Shown: positions 17,191 through 25,597, numbered from the stretch's first letter. The stretch: DNA of 64,000 bases from Chitinophagaceae bacterium IBVUCB2 (GCA_002127295.1 NFUV01000003.1:1-64000), one strand, 5' to 3'. Program-made: numbers and translations. Notes: a model not told the origin generated them from the letters alone.

Positions 17191-18849
17191 CTACCATTTT
17201 TTATTAGAGAAATCACCAAAAGTTTCACCTATAGTTCTTTCACTTTTATAAACTGCAAATAACTCATCCAGTGTTTGCAATATTTGCTCTTCATTCAGGC
17301 TGTCTTTATACTTTGTATTTAACCGTTCGCCTGTACGATCGCCACCAATATGCAGATTGTAATGCCCGTATGCGGTTCCAACAAAGCCGATCTCGGCTGC
17401 GGGTGAACGGCCACAACCATTTGGACAACCGGTCATTCTTAAAATGATTTCCTCGTGTTGCAATGAATGTTTTTCCAACAGAGGCTCTATTTTATCAATC
17501 AATGAAGGAAGGTAGCGTTGTGCTTCTGCCAATGCCAGCGGACAAGTATTAAATGCCACACAAGCCATTGCATTTTTTCGCAAAGCACTTGCTTTATGTG
17601 TGTGTTGATCTAGTCCAAATTGTTCTAACAATTCTTCAATGATCGATTTATCTTCTTCACTGATATCAGCCAGTATCACATTCTGATTTCCGGTAAAACG
17701 AAAATTCGCTTTGCCGGTCTTTGCAATTTCAAATAATGCAGTTTTTATCGCTGCGGTATTATCATCCAGCACTCTTCCATTTTCCACAAACAAAGTATAA
17801 TACCACTTGCCCTCATGATTCTGCTTCCACCCATAATGGTCTTTCCGGTCAGTAAAACTGTAGTATTTAGATTCTTCTAATGTAAAGCCACATCTTTTTT
17901 CTAATTCTTTTTTAAATTCAGCAACGCCCAACTTATCAATCGTATATTTTAACCGGGCTAATTTTCGATCTGTTCTATTTCCATAATCCCGCTGGATCGT
18001 CATTATTTCATAGACAACTTTTAATATTTTTTCTTCTGTATCAACAAAGCCGAGCATTGTTGCCAGCCTTGCATAGGTATTTGCATTGCCATGTGTAGCA
18101 CTTAATCCACCACCAGCAGCAATATTGAAACCTACCAACATATTATTTTCAATAATGGCGATCAATCCCACATCATTCGTTAAAACATCTACATCATTAT
18201 TAGGTGGAATTGCAATTCCGATTTTAAATTTTCTTGGCAAGTAACGATCCTGGTACAACGGATCTTCCTCTTGCTTATCAGCAATCTGCTCTTCATCCAG
18301 CCAAATCTCATAATAAGCCCTTGTTTTTGGTAATGCCAGTAAACTTATTTTATCGGCGTACTTAAATACTTCTTCATGAACTGGTGATTCATTTGGATGA
18401 GCACTGCAGGTTACATTCCGGTTCACATCGCCGCAAGCTGCAATTGAATCCAGCTGCAACGTATTGAATGATTGAATAGTTGGTTTGATATGAGATTTTA
18501 AAATCCCGTGCAGCTGTACTGTTTGTCGTGTTGTAATTTTTATTGTTCCGGTAGAATGTTCACCTGCCACATGATGCAAGCCGATCCATTGTTCAGGTGT
18601 TAAAAATCCTCCGGGCAATCGTAACCTGATCATATAAGAATATAACCATTCTAATTTCTTTGCACTTCGTTCTTCTCTTCTGTCACGGTCGTCTTGTTGG
18701 TAGAGGCCATGAAATTTAATCAGCGATTGGTCATCTTCATACAAAGCACCAGTAAGGCCATCTTCCAGGCTTTCTTTTAAGGTTCCCCTCAATCCATCGC
18801 TTGAGGTTTTGATCCGCTCTACCGGTGATAAATTATTTTTTTTGCTCAT
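17191..18849 (-). CDS. cysI: Assimilatory sulfite reductase, siroheme hemoprotein subunit
   Basis: 552 residues, typical of CysI. The cysteines that ligate the [4Fe-4S]-siroheme centre are in ACVAFNTCPLA (CxxxxxC) and MTGCPNGCGRS (CxxxC). The substrate-binding region includes TTRQTVQLHG and CGDVNRNVTCSAHPNESP. It reduces sulfite to sulfide with six electrons from CysJ. Start ATG at 18849, 12 bp after cysJ. Direct linkage to siroheme genes downstream matches its cofactor need. Confidence 0.95.
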   Translation of the reverse strand: MSKKNNLSPVERIKTSSDGLRGTLKESLEDGLTGALYEDDQSLIKFHGLYQQDDRDRREERSAKKLEWLYSYMIRLRLPGGFLTPEQWIGLHHVAGEHSTGTIKITTRQTVQLHGILKSHIKPTIQSFNTLQLDSIAACGDVNRNVTCSAHPNESPVHEEVFKYADKISLLALPKTRAYYEIWLDEEQIADKQEEDPLYQDRYLPRKFKIGIAIPPNNDVDVLTNDVGLIAIIENNMLVGFNIAAGGGLSATHGNANTYARLATMLGFVDTEEKILKVVYEIMTIQRDYGNRTDRKLARLKYTIDKLGVAEFKKELEKRCGFTLEESKYYSFTDRKDHYGWKQNHEGKWYYTLFVENGRVLDDNTAAIKTALFEIAKTGKANFRFTGNQNVILADISEEDKSIIEELLEQFGLDQHTHKASALRKNAMACVAFNTCPLALAEAQRYLPSLIDKIEPLLEKHSLQHEEIILRMTGCPNGCGRSPAAEIGFVGTAYGHYNLHIGGDRTGERLNTKYKDSLNEEQILQTLDELFAVYKSERTIGETFGDFSNKKW

Positions 18850-18861
18850 AGCCTGTCTTCT

Positions 18862-20577
18862 TTAATAAACATCTTTTTCATATCTGCCTTCTTTCTTCAG
18901 GTTGTCTAAGTATTGCGTTGCTTCTTCCGTTGTTTTCTTTCCTTTCTCTTCAATGATTTGTAATAATGCAAGCTCTACTTCTTTACTCATCGGATCTTTT
19001 GTTCCACTGATGAACACAGAGGCTCCACTATCGATCCAGGTATATAACTCAGTTGCTTGTTGTTTCATTCTATGCTGCACATACACTTTTTCTTGTTGAT
19101 CTCTTGAAAAAGCAAGATCGATTTTAGAAAGTACTCCTGTTTGTACGTAATTCTGTATTTCTGTCTGGTATAAAAAATCAGTAGTAAAATGTTGCTCGCC
19201 GAAGAAAAACCAATTTCTTCCAGGTGCACCTGTTGCATCTCTTTCAGCAAGAAATGCACGGAAAGGAGCTATACCAGTTCCCGGACCGATCATGATCACA
19301 TCTTTATCGGCAGCCGGTAATTTGAAATTTTTGTCTTTATGGACATAAAAGGTAATGGCCGAACCAACCGGTTGATCTCCTAAGAACTCGCTGCACAATC
19401 CAAAGCGTTGAGCATCTTCTTCCAGGAACTGGTTTCTTGCAACGGTGATATGCACTTCGCTTTCTCCATGCGCTGCCGGTGAAGAAGAAACAGAATACAA
19501 TCTTGGCGAAATAGGCAGTAAAATTTTTACAATTGCTTCAAATTGAGCTGCGTCTTTTACCGGGTAAATGCGAAGCAGATCTACTAAATCCATTCTTGTA
19601 TCAGGAATTTCCTGTTGAATAATCGCCGCATACTTCTTCACTGTTGAAGTAAGCAGGTAGCAAATATTGAGATGCTGTGTAAGTAATTCGGCAACCGGCG
19701 CAGTAACTTTTGCTGTAGCGATCTCCAGATTTGCATCTATACCTGTTAAGGCAATAATTTTTTCTACTACTTCCTGTTGGTTACGGGGGATAATACCAAT
19801 CGTATCACCCGGTTCATAAGCAATGAGTTCATTAGCACCTATTTCAATATGATAGGTTTGTTTGTTGGACCCACGATCATTTAAATTAATATTTGTGAGT
19901 ATAGTTCCTGTATAATATTTTTTGCCAGTTGTTTTTTTAGTAATTATCGCTGCCGGTGCACCTAGGCTAACCTGCACTTTTGCTTCTACTACATGTAAGA
20001 CTTTTTCAAACCACTGCAATGCCTCTTCCTCATAATCAACATCACATTTTTGCAGTGGCACCACTCTTGTTGCACCAAACTTGCTTAATTGCGTATCTAC
20101 ATCTTCTCCTGTTTTGCAAAAAAGCGGATAGGACGAATCGCCCAATGCCAGCACACTGAATTTCAAATCTGGTAATGACAATTGGTTTTCATGAATATGG
20201 TCATAGAATTTTTTTGCGGGTATCGGTGGTTCGCCTTCTCCCTGTGTGCTGATCACCACAAAAAAATAATCTTCCTTCGTCAGATCATTCACCCCGTATT
20301 GATCCAATCCAACCAACTTTGCATTCACCCCTTTTTTCTTTGCTACCGCCGCTAACTGTGTTGCTAATCGTTTTGAATTTCCTGTTTCGGTACCAAAAAC
20401 TAAAGTGATCTTTTTTATTGCAGCGGCTTTTGGTTCGTTACTGTTTATTTGCGTGGCTCCGTTGTCTTTTGCATTCATAACGATGCCTGACAAATAGCCA
20501 TTGATCCAGATCAGCTCTTCTTTCGAATAACCATCCAGAAACTCATGTAATTGTTTTATTCTTGATTCACCAATCAT
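18862..20577 (-). CDS. cysJ: Sulfite reductase [NADPH] flavoprotein subunit
   Basis: 571 residues. After an amino-terminal helical segment like that of CysJ (YSKEELIWINGYLSG) comes an FMN-binding flavodoxin domain (TETGNSKRLA, STQGEGEPP), then an FAD-binding domain with PRLYSVSSSP and an NADPH domain with GPGTGIAPFRAFL and the terminal RYEKDVY. It passes electrons from NADPH through FAD and FMN to CysI. Starts 9 bp after cobA. Confidence 0.95.
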   Translation of the reverse strand: MIGESRIKQLHEFLDGYSKEELIWINGYLSGIVMNAKDNGATQINSNEPKAAAIKKITLVFGTETGNSKRLATQLAAVAKKKGVNAKLVGLDQYGVNDLTKEDYFFVVISTQGEGEPPIPAKKFYDHIHENQLSLPDLKFSVLALGDSSYPLFCKTGEDVDTQLSKFGATRVVPLQKCDVDYEEEALQWFEKVLHVVEAKVQVSLGAPAAIITKKTTGKKYYTGTILTNINLNDRGSNKQTYHIEIGANELIAYEPGDTIGIIPRNQQEVVEKIIALTGIDANLEIATAKVTAPVAELLTQHLNICYLLTSTVKKYAAIIQQEIPDTRMDLVDLLRIYPVKDAAQFEAIVKILLPISPRLYSVSSSPAAHGESEVHITVARNQFLEEDAQRFGLCSEFLGDQPVGSAITFYVHKDKNFKLPAADKDVIMIGPGTGIAPFRAFLAERDATGAPGRNWFFFGEQHFTTDFLYQTEIQNYVQTGVLSKIDLAFSRDQQEKVYVQHRMKQQATELYTWIDSGASVFISGTKDPMSKEVELALLQIIEEKGKKTTEEATQYLDNLKKEGRYEKDVY

Positions 20578-20586
20578 AGTTCATTA

Positions 20587-21387
20587 TTAAACAGTCACTA
20601 ATTCGTTAAACACAGACCCTGTTGAGTTTGCTGCAAACCAATTAAAATCCTGCTGCAGATTCACCACTTCACCAATGATGATCAATGATGGCGAGCTGAA
20701 TTGTCGTCCGGCAAAATTGGTTATACAATCTTTTAATGTGCTAATATGAATTTGCTGATTCGCCGTAGTTGCCTGTTCAATAACAGCCAGCGGAGTCAAT
20801 GACTTGCGGGAAAAACGCAATAACAATTCGGCGAGATCCGTAATATTTTTTGCAGCCATGTAAAACACCAGTGTATCATTAGAACTGGCTATGCTCTTCC
20901 ATTTTTCAGAACTATAATAACTATTAGGATTGAAAGTGAGAAACTGTACGGATTGCGAATATCCACGGGCTGTCAATGGAATGCCTGTATAAGCAGAGGC
21001 ACCAGATGCAGCAGTTATACCCGGAATAATTTCAAACGAAATACTATGTTGCTGCAAGGCTTGCAGCTCATCCAATACATTACTGAAGAATGCAGTATCG
21101 CCTCCTTTCAACCGCAAAACTCTTTTCCCTTTTAGTGCATGTTCAATTATCAATGCAGTAACTTCTTCCTGCGACAAAGAAGCCTCATTATAACCTTGCT
21201 TACCGGCTTGAATAACCAGCGCAGCCGCTGAAGCATGTTCTTCAACGATCAACGGATTGACAAGACGATCGATAATGATCACTTCCGCATCGGCAAGTCT
21301 TCGTTGCAGTTTTACTGTTATTAATTCAGCATCACCCGGGCCTGCGCCTGCCAGTGTTACTTTTCCGGTTGATTGTTGATTATTCAT
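20587..21387 (-). CDS. cobA: Uroporphyrinogen-III C-methyltransferase
   Basis: 266 residues, single-domain SUMT. SAM-binding motifs VTLAGAGPGDAELITVK and RVLRLKGGDTAFF are present, and GITAASGASAYTGIPLT is the third conserved block. It methylates uroporphyrinogen III at C2 and C7 to precorrin-2, the first committed step to siroheme. The dehydrogenase/chelatase domain that CysG would carry is instead on the TSUP fusion at the end of the same gene run. Operator B lies 5 bp before its ATG. Confidence 0.95.
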   Translation of the reverse strand: MNNQQSTGKVTLAGAGPGDAELITVKLQRRLADAEVIIIDRLVNPLIVEEHASAAALVIQAGKQGYNEASLSQEEVTALIIEHALKGKRVLRLKGGDTAFFSNVLDELQALQQHSISFEIIPGITAASGASAYTGIPLTARGYSQSVQFLTFNPNSYYSSEKWKSIASSNDTLVFYMAAKNITDLAELLLRFSRKSLTPLAVIEQATTANQQIHISTLKDCITNFAGRQFSSPSLIIIGEVVNLQQDFNWFAANSTGSVFNELVTV

Positions 21388-21391
21388 ATAT

Positions 21392-21412
21392 AGTCTACTT
21401 TTTTAGTAGAGA
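21392..21412. promoter_or_regulatory. Sulfur-island operator B (cysN-cobA junction)
   Basis: AGTCTACT-N5-AGTAGAGA: a perfect left half and a right half with 6 of 8 matches, with the same 5-bp spacer as the other sites. It lies in the 41-bp gap between cysN and cobA, 4 bp from the cobA ATG. No clear -33/-7 promoter is visible nearby. Confidence 0.65.
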
Positions 21413-21428
21413 TTATTGATAAAAAAAT

Positions 21429-22670
21429 TTACTTAAAGAGAACGGCTGCTACTGTACTATTACTGGTTTCATCCACTAAAATGCCACTTCCATTTGCACT
21501 GATCTTTTCGTAATTATCAAATACTAATGGTGCCGCTGTTTTGATTGTCGCCTTCACTACCTCATTCAGCTTTACATTTCCTTCAACCGGTTGCTGATCT
21601 AGACTGTTTACATCCAGTTTATAATCAATTTGCTTCACTACTGCTCTTACCAGGCGGCTATTATGCTGCAAATAATATTTATTACCGGGCACCAGCGGCT
21701 TATCGTCTAACCAACAAAGCAAGACTTCCAGTTCATTGTTCACCTGCGGTTGATTATCAACCTTCGTTATTGCATCACCCCTGCTTATATCAATATCATC
21801 TGCTAATTGAATTACTACACTCTGTGGTGCAAATACTTCTTCTACTTCCTCCCCACCTACTTCCAGTTTGCTGATTGTTGTTTCAATACCTGCAGGCAAC
21901 ACCGTCACTTTATCGCCCTTTTTATAGATACCACTTATTACTTTACCTGCATAACCACGGTAATCATGCAAGTCATCAGTTTGCGGACGAATAACCAATT
22001 GTACCTGGAAACGGGCATCCGTTAAATTAATATCATTATCAATTTCTACTTCTTCCAGCAATTCAAGCAGGGGCTTGCCCATGTACCAATCAATCGCAGT
22101 TGATTTATCAACGATGTTATCGCCATTTAATGCACTAATAGGAATATAGATCACATCCTTCAACCCTAATTGCTTTGCAACATTTGCATAATCAATAACG
22201 ATGTTGTTGTATACATCTTCCAAGTATTCTACCAGGTCCATTTTATTGATGGCCACCACCACATGTGGAATTTTCAATAACGATGCAATAATGGAATGGC
22301 GGCGGGTTTGCTCTACGACACCTTGTCTTGCATCTACTAGTATAATAATAAGATTGGCATTCGAAGCTCCTGTAATCATGTTCCTTGTGTACTGTACATG
22401 TCCCGGTGCATCGGCTATGATGAATTTTCTTTTTGGTGTGGTGAAATATCTATATGCCACATCAATCGTAATACCTTGCTCTCTCTCGGCTCTTAGACCA
22501 TCGGTCAATAAGGCGAGATCAACAGAGCCATCTGTTCTGTTCTTCGTTGACTTTTCTAATGCCTCTAACTGATCAATCAAAATATTTTTACTGTCGTAAA
22601 GCAAACGACCGATCAAAGTACTTTTTCCATCATCTACACTACCAGCGGTTATAAATCTTAGTAAATCCAT
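21429..22670 (-). CDS. cysN: Sulfate adenylyltransferase subunit 1 (GTPase)
   Basis: 413 residues. P-loop GSVDDGKSTLIGRLL, then DAPGHVQYTRNM and the NKMDLV specificity motif of translation-factor-like GTPases, followed by EF-Tu-like beta-barrel domains. It drives ATP sulfurylase with GTP hydrolysis. There is no carboxy-terminal APS kinase (CysC) domain, which agrees with the APS-type reductase encoded by cysH. Separated from cysD by 87 bp containing a periodic inverted repeat. Confidence 0.95.
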   Translation of the reverse strand: MDLLRFITAGSVDDGKSTLIGRLLYDSKNILIDQLEALEKSTKNRTDGSVDLALLTDGLRAEREQGITIDVAYRYFTTPKRKFIIADAPGHVQYTRNMITGASNANLIIILVDARQGVVEQTRRHSIIASLLKIPHVVVAINKMDLVEYLEDVYNNIVIDYANVAKQLGLKDVIYIPISALNGDNIVDKSTAIDWYMGKPLLELLEEVEIDNDINLTDARFQVQLVIRPQTDDLHDYRGYAGKVISGIYKKGDKVTVLPAGIETTISKLEVGGEEVEEVFAPQSVVIQLADDIDISRGDAITKVDNQPQVNNELEVLLCWLDDKPLVPGNKYYLQHNSRLVRAVVKQIDYKLDVNSLDQQPVEGNVKLNEVVKATIKTAAPLVFDNYEKISANGSGILVDETSNSTVAAVLFK

Positions 22671-22684
22671 GATAAATAATTAAG

Positions 22685-22760
22685 TCAAAAATCAAAATTC
22701 AAAAAATACACTCCGGATACTACGACTTTTTGAATTTTTACTTTTTAATTTTGATTTTTA
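22685..22760. repeat. Inverted repeat with arms of 7-bp units
   Basis: The left arm (22685-22706) consists of TCAAAAA TCAAAAT TCAAAAA. The right arm (22727-22760) consists of TTTTTGA ATTTTTA CTTTTTA ATTTTGA TTTTTA. The arms are inverted copies separated by about 20 nt, lying between cysD and cysN and running into the cysD stop codon. It could form an intercistronic mRNA hairpin. Confidence 0.75.
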
Positions 22761-23666
22761 AAAATATCCATTCTTCTTCCTGTCTTCCATCGCTGCTTCG
22801 GTAACTCTATCATCAATTCTAGTTTCACCTCTTTCACTTATTTTGGTAGAAATAATTTCGTTGATCACTTCATCCAACGTAGATGCCGTTGATTCTACGG
22901 CAGCGGTACAAGTCATATCCCCAACTGTTCGGTAACGAACTTTTTTGGTAGTGATAATATCATCCGCAGATGGTTGTACATATTCACTCATAGCTACTAA
23001 TTGCCCTTCATGCTCTATCACTTCCCTTTCATGTGAAAAATAGATAGAAGGCAAACCAATGTTTTCTTTGCGTATATAATTCCAGATATCAAGTTCTGTC
23101 CAGTTGCTGATAGGAAACACTCTTACGTTTTCGCCCTTGTGAATACGACCATTATAAATATTCCATAATTCTGGTCGTTGCAATTTTGGATTCCATTGAC
23201 CGAATTCATCCCTCACCGAAAAAATTCTTTCTTTAGCTCTTGCTTTTTCTTCGTCTCTTCTGGCTCCACCAATGCAACAATCAAATTTAAATTCTTCAAT
23301 AGTGTCGAGCAGTGTGTATGTCTGTAACCAGTTGCGGCTTGGGAATTTTCCTTTAGGTTCAGTCAGGCTTCTTTGCTTGATGGTATCTTCCACTTTTCGC
23401 ACTGTCAATGTTGCATTTACTTCGTTGGCCAACCAATCCCGGAAAGTCAGGGCTTCAGGAAAATTATGTCCCGTATCAATATGCACCAAGGGAAAAGGAA
23501 TTTTTCCCGGTGCAAATGCTTTCTTTGCCAGGTGAACAAGTGTAATGGAATCCTTACCGCCACTAAACAACAAAGCAGGACGTTCGAACTGCGCCGCTAC
23601 TTCCCGGAATATGTAGATACTCTCCGCCTCCAGTTCCTCGAGATAATTCAAATGATAGTTACTCAT
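22758..23666 (-). CDS. cysD: Sulfate adenylyltransferase subunit 2
   Basis: 302 residues, the expected length. The PP-loop SGGKDSITLVHLAKKAF binds ATP; VHIDTGHNFPEALTFRD, CIGGARRDEEKARAKERIFS and FPISNWTELDIWNYI are conserved CysD blocks. With CysN it forms ATP sulfurylase, making APS from sulfate and ATP. An AGGAAAA ribosome-binding-like stretch lies directly between operator C and the ATG. Confidence 0.96.
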   Translation of the reverse strand: MSNYHLNYLEELEAESIYIFREVAAQFERPALLFSGGKDSITLVHLAKKAFAPGKIPFPLVHIDTGHNFPEALTFRDWLANEVNATLTVRKVEDTIKQRSLTEPKGKFPSRNWLQTYTLLDTIEEFKFDCCIGGARRDEEKARAKERIFSVRDEFGQWNPKLQRPELWNIYNGRIHKGENVRVFPISNWTELDIWNYIRKENIGLPSIYFSHEREVIEHEGQLVAMSEYVQPSADDIITTKKVRYRTVGDMTCTAAVESTASTLDEVINEIISTKISERGETRIDDRVTEAAMEDRKKNGYF

Positions 23667-23681
23667 ACTTATATTTTTCCT

Positions 23682-23708
23682 ATAAGTCTACTTTTACAGT
23701 AGACTTAT
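23682..23708. promoter_or_regulatory. Sulfur-island operator C (cysH-cysD junction), best copy
   Basis: AGTCTACT-TTTAC-AGTAGACT (23685-23705) is a perfect palindrome; the symmetry continues for three more base pairs, giving 11-bp arms. It lies in the 54-bp gap between cysH and cysD. It could be a DNA operator, an RNA hairpin just before the cysD ribosome-binding site, or both. Confidence 0.75.
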
Positions 23709-23720
23709 TATACAAAAAAA

Positions 23721-24431
23721 TTACACTGCTACTTTCGTTACACTTTCATGCAAACCACATTCTTTTTGCGATATTTCCCACCACCAGCGGCCTGCTCTTG
23801 CATCTTCACCTGGTTCAATGGCTCTTGTACAAGGTGAACATCCAATACTTATAAAACCCTTATCATGTAAATGATTGTACGGGACATTATGTTGATTAAT
23901 GTACTCCATCATATCATTATAGCCCCATCGTATTAGCGGGTTAAATTTATACAGCTGTTTTTCATCAGACCACTCGATCATCGGCATCTGTTCCCGGTTA
24001 CCAGACTGTTCAGCTCTTAATCCTGTTATCCAAACTTTTGCTCCTTTTAGTGCCCTGTTCAATGGTTTTACTTTCCGGATATAACAACATTCCTTTCTGT
24101 TGTCAACTGATTCGTAAAAGCTATTTATTCCCTTAGTATTTACAAACTCCTCAACATCGGTTGCTTCCGGAAAAAAAACTTCGATATTTCTTTTATAGCG
24201 GGCAATTGTTCTATCAAGCAACTCATATGTTTCATTAAATAATCTACCGGTATCAATAGTAAAAATTTTTACAGGAAGGTTGTTTTTAGAAATAATATCT
24301 GTAAGCACCTGGTCTTCCTGACCTAATGAGGAAGAGAACACAACACCTTCAGAAAACAACTGGGTTACTAACCGAATTGCTTCATGAACTGTACTTCCTT
24401 CAATTTCCTGTATTTGTTCAGTGCTTAACAT
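23721..24431 (-). CDS. cysH: Adenylyl-sulfate (APS) reductase, iron-sulfur type
   Basis: 236 residues. SLGQEDQVLTDI and FTIDTGRLFNETYEL are adenylyl-sulfate-reductase motifs. KECCYIRKVKPL (the CC pair) and IGCSPCTRAIEPGEDARAGRWWW (CxxC) supply the four ligands of the [4Fe-4S] cluster that marks APS-using enzymes, and KECGLH carries the catalytic cysteine. It reduces APS to sulfite. No APS kinase gene is present, so the pathway would run through APS. The ATG directly follows the peroxiredoxin stop codon. Confidence 0.93.
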   Translation of the reverse strand: MLSTEQIQEIEGSTVHEAIRLVTQLFSEGVVFSSSLGQEDQVLTDIISKNNLPVKIFTIDTGRLFNETYELLDRTIARYKRNIEVFFPEATDVEEFVNTKGINSFYESVDNRKECCYIRKVKPLNRALKGAKVWITGLRAEQSGNREQMPMIEWSDEKQLYKFNPLIRWGYNDMMEYINQHNVPYNHLHDKGFISIGCSPCTRAIEPGEDARAGRWWWEISQKECGLHESVTKVAV

Positions 24432-25067
24432 TTATAAATTTGGCTGTGGTGTATAACGTAAGTAAGGTTTTACAACTTTTACACCTTTAGGGAATTTCTT
24501 GATGGCATCTTCCGTAGAAACCGCCGGTACAACAATTACATCTTCACCCGATTTCCAGTCAGCCGGTGTTGCTACGCTATAACCTGCTGTTAATTGTAAT
24601 GAATCAACTACCCTTAATACTTCATAAAAGTTTCTTCCTGTTGATGCCGGGTATATGATCATCAGCTTTACCAACTTATCAGGACCGATTACAAAAAGAG
24701 AACGAACCGTTGCAGTAGCAGAAGCATTGGGATGGATCATGTCATAGAGGGTTGCAACATTCCTATCGGCATCTGCAATTATTGGGAAACCAACTGAACA
24801 ACCTTGAGTTTCGTTGATATCTTTTCTCCACTTAAAATGTTTATCCAACGGATCGATACTTACCGCAAGCACTTTTACATTACGTTTTGCAAATTCTTCC
24901 TGCAACAAAGCTGTCTTACCAAGCTCAGTAGTACAAACTGGTGTAAAGTCAGCAGGATGGGAAAATAGAATTCCCCAGCCATCCCCAATAAAATCATAGA
25001 AATTAATTTCTCCTTCAGTTGTTTGTGCGGTAAAATTTGGCGCTGTATCACCCAGTCGTAATGACAT
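24432..25067 (-). CDS. 1-Cys peroxiredoxin (Prx6 type)
   Basis: 211 residues. HPADFTPVCTTELG holds the peroxidatic cysteine, and the long carboxy-terminal region with VATPADWKSGEDVIVVP and PYLRYTPQPNL is typical of Prx6-class enzymes; no resolving cysteine motif is seen. It reduces peroxides. It is the first gene of the sulfate-assimilation run, directly abutting cysH, so it probably protects the iron-sulfur and siroheme enzymes or links oxidative stress to cysteine supply. Confidence 0.92.
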   Translation of the reverse strand: MSLRLGDTAPNFTAQTTEGEINFYDFIGDGWGILFSHPADFTPVCTTELGKTALLQEEFAKRNVKVLAVSIDPLDKHFKWRKDINETQGCSVGFPIIADADRNVATLYDMIHPNASATATVRSLFVIGPDKLVKLMIIYPASTGRNFYEVLRVVDSLQLTAGYSVATPADWKSGEDVIVVPAVSTEDAIKKFPKGVKVVKPYLRYTPQPNL

Positions 25068-25131
25068 AGTATATAATTTTAGTAGACTGCAAAAATAGGG
25101 GTAAAAAAATAGCCTACCAAGACGATAGACT
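25068..25131 (-). promoter_or_regulatory. Promoter/operator region of the sulfate-assimilation operon
   Basis: Minus strand: TTG (25120-25118), 20 nt, TATTTTTG (25097-25090). A degenerate operator (25111-25131, AGCCTACC-N5-GATAGACT) covers the -33. A second operator (25068-25088, weak left half, perfect AGTAGACT right half) begins just after the -7 and touches the ATG. The arrangement suits a repressor blocking both -33 and start site. It lies in the 108-bp gap downstream of the Rrf2 gene. Confidence 0.65.
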
Positions 25132-25175
25132 ACTTTATGATTATTTACGCAAACGACTGTTTGCCAAAGTACAAG

Positions 25176-25583
25176 CTAAACTATCAGATCTTTTAGTGTC
25201 CTGTTTTCAACAATATTCAGGGTAGCATCCCTTACTTCCAGCATTATATCATGCAGGCCGCAATGTTTTTCGTCACAATTCTTACATCGTTCATAAAAAT
25301 AAAGACTAACACACGGTAGCATGGCAATAGGACCATTTATCAAACGGATTACGGTCGCCATTTTAACTTTGTCGGGGCTTTTAGCAAGAAAATAGCCTCC
25401 CCCTTTCCCTTTTTTGCTATCAAGAATATCAGCCTTCTTTAATTCCAGTAGTATATTTTCCAAAAATTTGAGCGGAATTTTTTTCTTTTTAGCAATTTCA
25501 GAAATTAGTACGGGTCCCTGGTTATACTTTGCTGCCAGGTAAGTAAGTGCTTTAAAAGCGTATTGTGATTTTTTGGATAACAT
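25176..25583 (-). CDS. Rrf2-family transcriptional regulator
   Basis: 135 residues. The amino-terminal winged helix (SKKSQYAFKALTYLA, ISEIAKKKKIPLKFLENIL, wing KGKGGGYFLAKSP) is typical of Rrf2. Cys91, Cys100, Cys103 and Cys108 (C-x8-C-x2-C-x4-C) lie where IscR and NsrR bind an iron-sulfur cluster, so the protein may sense cluster status or redox. Rrf2 proteins such as CymR control cysteine synthesis in other bacteria. Its position immediately before the peroxiredoxin-cysH operon makes it the best candidate for the AGTCTACT palindrome. It follows the OsmC gene by 14 bp. Confidence 0.9.
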   Translation of the reverse strand: MLSKKSQYAFKALTYLAAKYNQGPVLISEIAKKKKIPLKFLENILLELKKADILDSKKGKGGGYFLAKSPDKVKMATVIRLINGPIAMLPCVSLYFYERCKNCDEKHCGLHDIMLEVRDATLNIVENRTLKDLIV

Positions 25584-25597
25584 AGTTGAAACCTAAA

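Noticed and set aside
22685-22760. Simple terminator between cysD and cysN
   Set aside because: Although a hairpin, the arms are periodic A/T heptamers and the genes look co-transcribed; no GC stem followed by U-run.
23721-24431. cysH as a PAPS (not APS) reductase
   Set aside because: The CC and CxxC motifs for an iron-sulfur cluster are present and no APS kinase is encoded nearby.
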